Assembly (NCBI GenBank): GCA_945952355.1
Contig: CAMFIW010000224.1
Location: forward strand, 1-5,635
Origin: an uncultured Phenylobacterium sp.
Lineage (GTDB): Bacteria; Pseudomonadota; Alphaproteobacteria; Caulobacterales; Caulobacteraceae
DNA length: 5,635 nucleotides
Direction: 5' to 3'
Below, piece by piece: positions 4,632-5,635 of this stretch; positions within the stretch are counted from its first letter, which is position 1; each line of letters begins with the position of its first letter. A program made the translations under genes and the position numbers. Below the pieces are notes generated by a model. It was not told where the DNA came from, searched no databases, and saw nothing but the letters and a program-made list of their open reading frames with translations.

Positions 4632-5635
4632 TCACGCGTCCAGGGTCAGCACGACCTTCACGCAGTCGCCGTGATGCTGCGCGGCGATTGCGCCGTTGAT
4701 CTGGGCGAACGGATAGGTCCGGACCAGCTTCTCCAGCGGCAGGCGACCCGCCCGCCAGTGTCCGATCAGTTCCGGCAGGAATTCGTCGGGGTCGCTATCG
4801 CCTTCGATGATCCCGCGCACCGTCTGGCCGAAGGTCAGCACCGTGCCCAGGTCGCCGGGCAAGGACGTGCCCGGCGGCGGAATGCCGACGATCCCCAACA
4901 CGCCCTTGGGCGCCAGCGCGCCCATGATCGCGGTCAGGGTGTCCGGCCGGCCGGTCGTGTCGAACGCGTAGTCGACGCCCTGCGGGACGATGCCCCGGAC
5001 AGCGGCGGCGAGGTCTGGCGAGGCGATTGGATCGATCGTGTGCGTGGCGCCCAGTTCGGTGGCCAGCGCGCGGCGGGCCGCGTGGGGCTCGACGACGATG
5101 ACCGATTTGCAGCCTCGGATCGCGGCGCCCATCACGGCCGAGAGGCCCACGGCTCCACCGCCGGTGATCAGCAGCGAGGATCCCGCCGGGCAGGCGAGGG
5201 CGAGCATCACCCCGCCCGCGCCGGTCTGGACCCCGCAGCCCAGCGGCGCGGCGAGCTCGAACGGGATGTCGTCCGGCAGCTTCAGGACGTTGGCCTCATA
5301 GGCCAGGCAGTAGGTGGCGAAGGAGGACTGGCCGAAGAAGTTCGAGGAGACCGCGGTCTCGCCCTGTTTCAGCGCCTTCGTGCCGTCCGGGCGCATGCCG
5401 ATATAGTTCAGGGCCGGCATCGAATAGCAGTAGGCGGGGTCGCCGCCCTTGCAGCGGTCGCACTGGCCGCACGAGCGGAAGGTGAGCGCCACCCGGTCGC
5501 CCACGGCCGCCCGGGCCTGGCCGAGGTTGACGGTCCAGTCCAGCCCGACCACGTCGGCGCCCACGCCGGCGATCTCGTCAAGCCAGATGCCGCCGCCCTT
5601 GGTGAAGACGATGGCCGGGATGCGCTGGCCGTCCT
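4632..5635 (-). CDS. zinc-dependent alcohol dehydrogenase, N-terminus replaced by a HemE fragment (chimeric reading frame)
   Basis: One open frame runs from the right edge (first full codon 5633-5631) to TGA at 4634-4632, 333 residues. From about residue 44 on it is a medium-chain dehydrogenase of the aryl-alcohol/geraniol type, oxidising primary alcohols to aldehydes with NAD. Seen here: the structural zinc site C-x2-C-x2-C-x7-C (Cys 55, 58, 61, 69), then [21 protein letters not shown] (Cys 133, the third catalytic zinc ligand), the Rossmann loop GGGAVG (158-163) and Glu 182 at the end of the second strand (favours NAD). [16 protein letters not shown] and RTYPFAQIN follow. Missing are about 80 N-terminal residues carrying the first catalytic Cys and the GHE zinc ligand. 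Residues 1-50 instead match uroporphyrinogen decarboxylase. There is no natural start codon in the dehydrogenase part. GTG 5564 is inside the HemE part and is not a credible start. As written, the product should be inactive. It ends four bases from the stop of the convergent membrane protein. Confidence 0.85.
   Translation of the reverse strand, partial: DGQRIPAIVFTKGGGIWLDEIAGVGADVVGLDWTVNLGQARAAVGDRVALTFRSCGQCDRCKGGDPAYCYSMPALNYIGMRPDGTKALKQGETAVSSNFFGQSSFATYCLAYEANVLKLPDDIPFELAAPLGCGVQTGAGGVMLALACPAGSSLLITGGGAVGLSAVMGAAIRGCKSVIVVEPHAARRALATELGATHTIDPIASPDLAAAVRGIVPQGVDYAFDTTGRPDTLTAIMGALAPKGVLGIVGIPPPGTSLPGDLGTVLTFGQTVRGIIEGDSDPDEFLPELIGHWRAGRLPLEKLVRTYPFAQINGAIAAQHHGDCVKVVLTLDA
5484..5504 (-). 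other. rearrangement junction: hemE to alcohol dehydrogenase
   Basis: These 21 bases encode VGDRVAL, which suits both partners. HemE continues as VALQGN(L/M)DP, and aryl-alcohol dehydrogenases arrive at the structural zinc site through ...VGD(R/H)V(V/A)LTF. Upstream (higher coordinates) every conserved residue belongs to HemE; downstream (T-F-R-S-C) every one belongs to the dehydrogenase. The join preserves the reading frame because both partners use the same codons here. Confidence 0.75.
5484..5635 (-). pseudogene. hemE: uroporphyrinogen decarboxylase internal fragment
   Basis: The minus strand from the window edge reads [20 protein letters not shown] and then [28 protein letters not shown]-x-WL and GLDWT-x5-AR-x2-VG are diagnostic of HemE, the cytosolic enzyme that removes four acetate carboxyls from uroporphyrinogen III in heme synthesis. 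The piece corresponds to roughly the region around residue 235-285 of a ~345-residue protein. The expected continuation QGNLDP is missing because the frame switches into an alcohol dehydrogenase at 5504-5484. The remaining N-terminal part of hemE would lie beyond the right edge on the minus strand. Identification rests on recognised motifs only. Confidence 0.82.

Noticed and set aside
2155..4674. 839-codon plus-strand open frame overlapping the membrane protein
   Set aside because: It has a composition extreme in Arg/Pro/Gly without any recognisable motif, while the other frame (2333-4627) has clear membrane segments and family motifs.
4632..5635. A genuine bifunctional HemE-dehydrogenase fusion enzyme
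   Set aside because: Both domains are cut within their folds and the dehydrogenase lacks two catalytic zinc ligands, so a working fusion is not supported.

Overview
The window is GC-rich and reads as an alphaproteobacterium of the Caulobacteraceae (Caulobacter / Phenylobacterium type). The clearest evidence is the lipA - RatA/COQ10-like START protein - pncC/cinA neighbourhood. The START protein closely resembles Caulobacter crescentus CC1736 as I recall it. Genus-level placement is not possible from the window alone.

Layout. Bases 1-90 (minus strand) encode the first 30 residues of lipoyl synthase (LipA) and run off the left edge. Bases 91-198 are a divergent promoter region. From 199/223 (plus strand) a lipoprotein alpha/beta-hydrolase gene begins, but its homology stops at about 527-541. 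There it is joined, out of frame, to the remaining part of lipA (through 1282), which lacks the LipA N-terminus. So lipA is present as two pieces on opposite strands with a hydrolase 5' half between them. This is the arrangement expected from a small inversion (or an inverted duplication / chimeric join) with one breakpoint inside lipA. Bases 1290-1745 encode the RatA/COQ10-like START-domain protein. It converges on a stand-alone PncC/CinA-C amidohydrolase (1752-2246, minus). An 86-bp divergent gap separates pncC from a large membrane protein of the 'fused MFS/spermidine synthase' type (2333-4627, plus). This in turn converges, four bases apart, on a minus-strand zinc alcohol dehydrogenase (4632 to about 5504).

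The right end has a second abnormal join. Reading the dehydrogenase upstream, its first ~80 residues, including two catalytic zinc ligands, are missing. They are replaced in frame by a piece of uroporphyrinogen decarboxylase (HemE). The switch lies in a heptapeptide, VGDRVAL, that suits both families.

The middle of the window (about 560-5480) therefore looks like ordinary chromosomal housekeeping and accessory sequence, bounded by one rearranged junction on each side. Both junctions fall at short stretches that read plausibly as either partner. That fits microhomology-mediated rearrangement, but fits equally well chimeric library molecules or misassembly, and the window alone cannot separate these. 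I see no CRISPR array, RNA gene, insertion sequence or defence system.
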